Assembly: GCA_030040515.1 (NCBI GenBank)
Contig: JASHTO010000098.1
Span: 1-7,387, forward strand
DNA from: Terriglobia bacterium
GTDB taxonomy: Bacteria; Acidobacteriota; Terriglobia; UBA7540
Length of the DNA stretch: 7,387 nucleotides
Direction: 5' to 3'
Below are positions 5,989-7,387 of the stretch, piece by piece. Within the stretch, counting starts at the first letter, position 1. Each line of letters begins with the position of its first letter. Made by a program: the position numbers and the translations under genes. Below the pieces are notes generated by a model. The model was given only the letters and a program-made list of their open reading frames with translations. It was not told the DNA's origin and did not search any database.

Positions 5989-6972
5989 ATGAACGAACCT
6001 TTGGACATCCTGATCGTCGGCGCGGGTCCCACCGGCTTGGCCTGCGCCATCGAAGCCGTGGAGCGCAAGCTGCGCGTGTTGGTGGTTGAGAAGGGCGTGC
6101 TGGTGAATTCGATTTACAACTACCCCAGCACCATGACCTTCTTCACCACGCGCGAGCGCCTGGAAATCGGCAACCTGCCGTTCCCCAGCTTAAACACCAA
6201 GCCGCACCGTGCTGAGGCGCTGGAATACTATCGCCGCGCCGCAGAGTTCTATCACTTGCCGATTCATTTTGAAGAGCGCGTCCTGGGAATTCGCGGCCGC
6301 GACGGCGAGTTCCGCGTTGAGACGGAAACAACTGCGGGCCGGCACGGCGAGTATCAAACCAAAAAAGCCATCATCGCCACGGGTTATTACGATCTGCCGA
6401 ACCTGCTGGAAATCCCCGGCGAAGATTTGCCCCACGTCTCGCACTATTACACTGACCCGCACCCATACTTCCGCCGCAAAATCGCGGTGATTGGCGCGGC
6501 CAACTCCGCTGCGGTTGCGGCTCTCGATTTGTGGCGGCACGGCGCCGAAGTGACGGTTATTTATCGTGACCCGACGCTCAGCTCGCACATCAAATACTGG
6601 ATTCGCCCCGACGTCGAGAATCGCATCAAGGAAGGCTCAATTCGCGCCTTGCCGGAATGTGTGGTGAAGGAGATTTCCGTGGGGGCGCTGTGCGTTCAGA
6701 GGAAAAACGGCGAAACGCTGCGCCTGGAAAACGACTTTGTATTCGCTCTCACCGGCTACCATCCTGATTTCCATTTCCTGCGAGACATCGGCGTGGAGAT
6801 CGATTCCAAGACTCAGCGCCCGCACTGCAATTCCGAAACGCTGGAAAGCAACGTGCCGGGAATCTATCTCGCCGGAGTGATTATCGCAGGAATGGACACC
6901 AATGAAATCTTCATTGAGAACGGGCGATTCCACGGAAGGCAGATTCTGGGAGACATTGTGAATAAGCTGTAG
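5989..6972 (+). CDS. ypdA: YpdA-family FAD/NADPH-dependent oxidoreductase (putative bacillithiol disulfide reductase)
   Basis: YpdA proteins are thioredoxin-reductase-like flavoproteins; in Bacillus and Staphylococcus they are linked to reducing bacillithiol disulfide with NADPH. This 327-residue protein shows the FAD-binding motif DILIVGAGPTGLACAIEA (GAGPTG at 11-16), the YpdA-typical YPSTMTFFTTRERLEIG, a second nucleotide-binding motif VIGAANSAAVAALDL (about 167-181), SSHIKYWIRPDVENRI, and the C-terminal FAD segment GIYLAGVIIAGMDTNEIF with ENGRFHGRQI. There is no CxxC redox pair, which separates it from true thioredoxin reductase. ATG 5989 is preferred over ATG 5956, which lies in the preceding hairpin; no Shine-Dalgarno is obvious. 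The TAG stop lies inside the next palindromic repeat. Whether this organism makes bacillithiol is unknown from this window, so the substrate is inferred by family only. Confidence 0.88.
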   Translation: MNEPLDILIVGAGPTGLACAIEAVERKLRVLVVEKGVLVNSIYNYPSTMTFFTTRERLEIGNLPFPSLNTKPHRAEALEYYRRAAEFYHLPIHFEERVLGIRGRDGEFRVETETTAGRHGEYQTKKAIIATGYYDLPNLLEIPGEDLPHVSHYYTDPHPYFRRKIAVIGAANSAAVAALDLWRHGAEVTVIYRDPTLSSHIKYWIRPDVENRIKEGSIRALPECVVKEISVGALCVQRKNGETLRLENDFVFALTGYHPDFHFLRDIGVEIDSKTQRPHCNSETLESNVPGIYLAGVIIAGMDTNEIFIENGRFHGRQILGDIVNKL

Positions 6973-7018
6973 CGGCGGTCTACGACCGCCGTCCGGCGCT
7001 CATCGAGCGCCGCTACAG
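6967..7018. repeat. Compound palindromic repeat between convergent genes, possible bidirectional terminator
   Basis: An outer 11-base inverted repeat, CTGTAGCGGCG (6967-6977) with CGCCGCTACAG (7008-7018), encloses two back-to-back hairpins. The first is CGGCGGTC/GACCGCCG (6973-6980 with 6984-6991, loop TAC); the second is CGGCGCTC/GAGCGCCG (6994-7001 with 7005-7012, loop ATC). Because the outer and inner stems share bases, two alternative folds are possible. The TAG stop of the reductase (6970-6972) is inside it, and the facing gene ends 4 bases beyond. The position suits a two-way terminator, but T-tracts are absent. Confidence 0.85.
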
Positions 7019-7021
7019 TGG

Positions 7022-7387
7022 CTATTGCGACGAGGAATTCGAGGGCGGTGGCGGCTTGATGGTCTTGGAAAGGAAGGTCTGGTCGAGAACGAAACTCAGT
7101 TCGGTGCCCGGAGGCAGCAGCGGACCCTGATGTTTCTTGGCCAAGCCGTAGATCACGCCGCCGATGGCGCCGATGGCCATGCCGTAGAGTGCTCCCGTGC
7201 CGCCGTGCGCGATGCCGCCAATGGCGGCGCCGCCCAGCGCGCCCACGCCCGCGTCCTTGGCCATGCTCTTGTCGCTTTTGCCCGGGCCTTCGAGCGTGCC
7301 TTCGGAGTCTTTGATCTTCGTTCCGTTCTGGTTGTCGGTGTCTTGAAGGCGGGCGACGATGGTGTAGGTGCCGTGCTCGGGAACGGA
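7022..7387 (-). CDS. Glycine-zipper domain protein, 5' end outside the window
   Basis: Read on the - strand, the frame is open from the right edge of the window to the TAG at 7024-7022, giving at least 121 residues. It begins in a probable beta-rich region (HGTYTIVARLQ), passes a polar stretch with many Asp, Lys and Gly, and enters a Gly/Ala-rich segment with repeated GxxxG spacing (GVGALGGAAIGGIAHGGTGA, then AIGAIGGVIYGL). It ends with LPPGTELSFVLDQTFL and a Pro/Ser tail. Glycine-zipper segments of this kind occur in exported or outer-membrane-associated proteins, often after a domain about blocking or modulating other components; the function here is unknown. An internal ATG at 7264 is not the likely start because the coding frame clearly continues upstream of it. 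The signal peptide, if any, would lie outside the window. Confidence 0.75.
   Translation of the reverse strand, partial: SVPEHGTYTIVARLQDTDNQNGTKIKDSEGTLEGPGKSDKSMAKDAGVGALGGAAIGGIAHGGTGALYGMAIGAIGGVIYGLAKKHQGPLLPPGTELSFVLDQTFLSKTIKPPPPSNSSSQ

Noticed and set aside
1..7018. A CRISPR array formed by the palindromic repeats
   Set aside because: The repeats differ in sequence from one another and are kilobases apart; there is no regular repeat-spacer pattern and no cas gene.

Overview
This is a GC-rich bacterial chromosomal segment. Seven genes run on the + strand and one partial gene enters from the right on the - strand. Protein style (a ParB-like protein beside a DUF151 bifunctional nuclease, a YpdA-type reductase, a glycine-zipper protein) and many different palindromic repeats between genes suggest a soil-type Acidobacteriota genome or metagenome contig. 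That placement is inference; there is no rRNA or other phylogenetic marker here. No rRNA, tRNA, CRISPR array, insertion sequence or phage gene was found.

Layout. 1-208: intergenic, with a palindromic repeat (about 6-74) and a sigma70-like promoter (145-173). 209-1053: a rhomboid-type membrane protease gene broken by a one-base frameshift near 721 and an in-frame TGA at 817-819, which separates the catalytic Ser from the catalytic His. 1102-2532: miaB, the tRNA methylthiotransferase, complete. 2637-3122: DUF151/bifunctional nuclease-family protein with a clear ribosome site. 3255-4022 and 4012-4833: a ParA-family ATPase and a ParB-family protein, overlapping by 11 bases. 4834-5143: a gene-free stretch holding a large hairpin. 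5144-5518 and 5536-5883: a gamma-glutamylcyclotransferase-like protein and a small hypothetical, probably co-transcribed. 5989-6972: a YpdA-like FAD/NADPH reductase. 7022-7387 (-): 3' part of a glycine-zipper protein, convergent with the reductase.

How the genes relate. parA-parB is the only pair with a firm operon signal. miaB, the nuclease-family gene and parAB are co-oriented housekeeping genes separated by repeat-bearing gaps, so co-transcription is possible but not shown. The cyclotransferase-like protein and the YpdA-like reductase could both touch low-molecular-weight thiol metabolism, but repeats lie between them and the link is speculative.

I found no convincing new multi-gene system. 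The most notable points are the recently broken rhomboid gene, palindromic repeats of several sequence types in most of the gaps (two of them supplying or spanning a stop codon), a ParB with a non-standard N-terminus and altered CTP-box, and an uncharacterised 115-residue protein beside the cyclotransferase-like gene.
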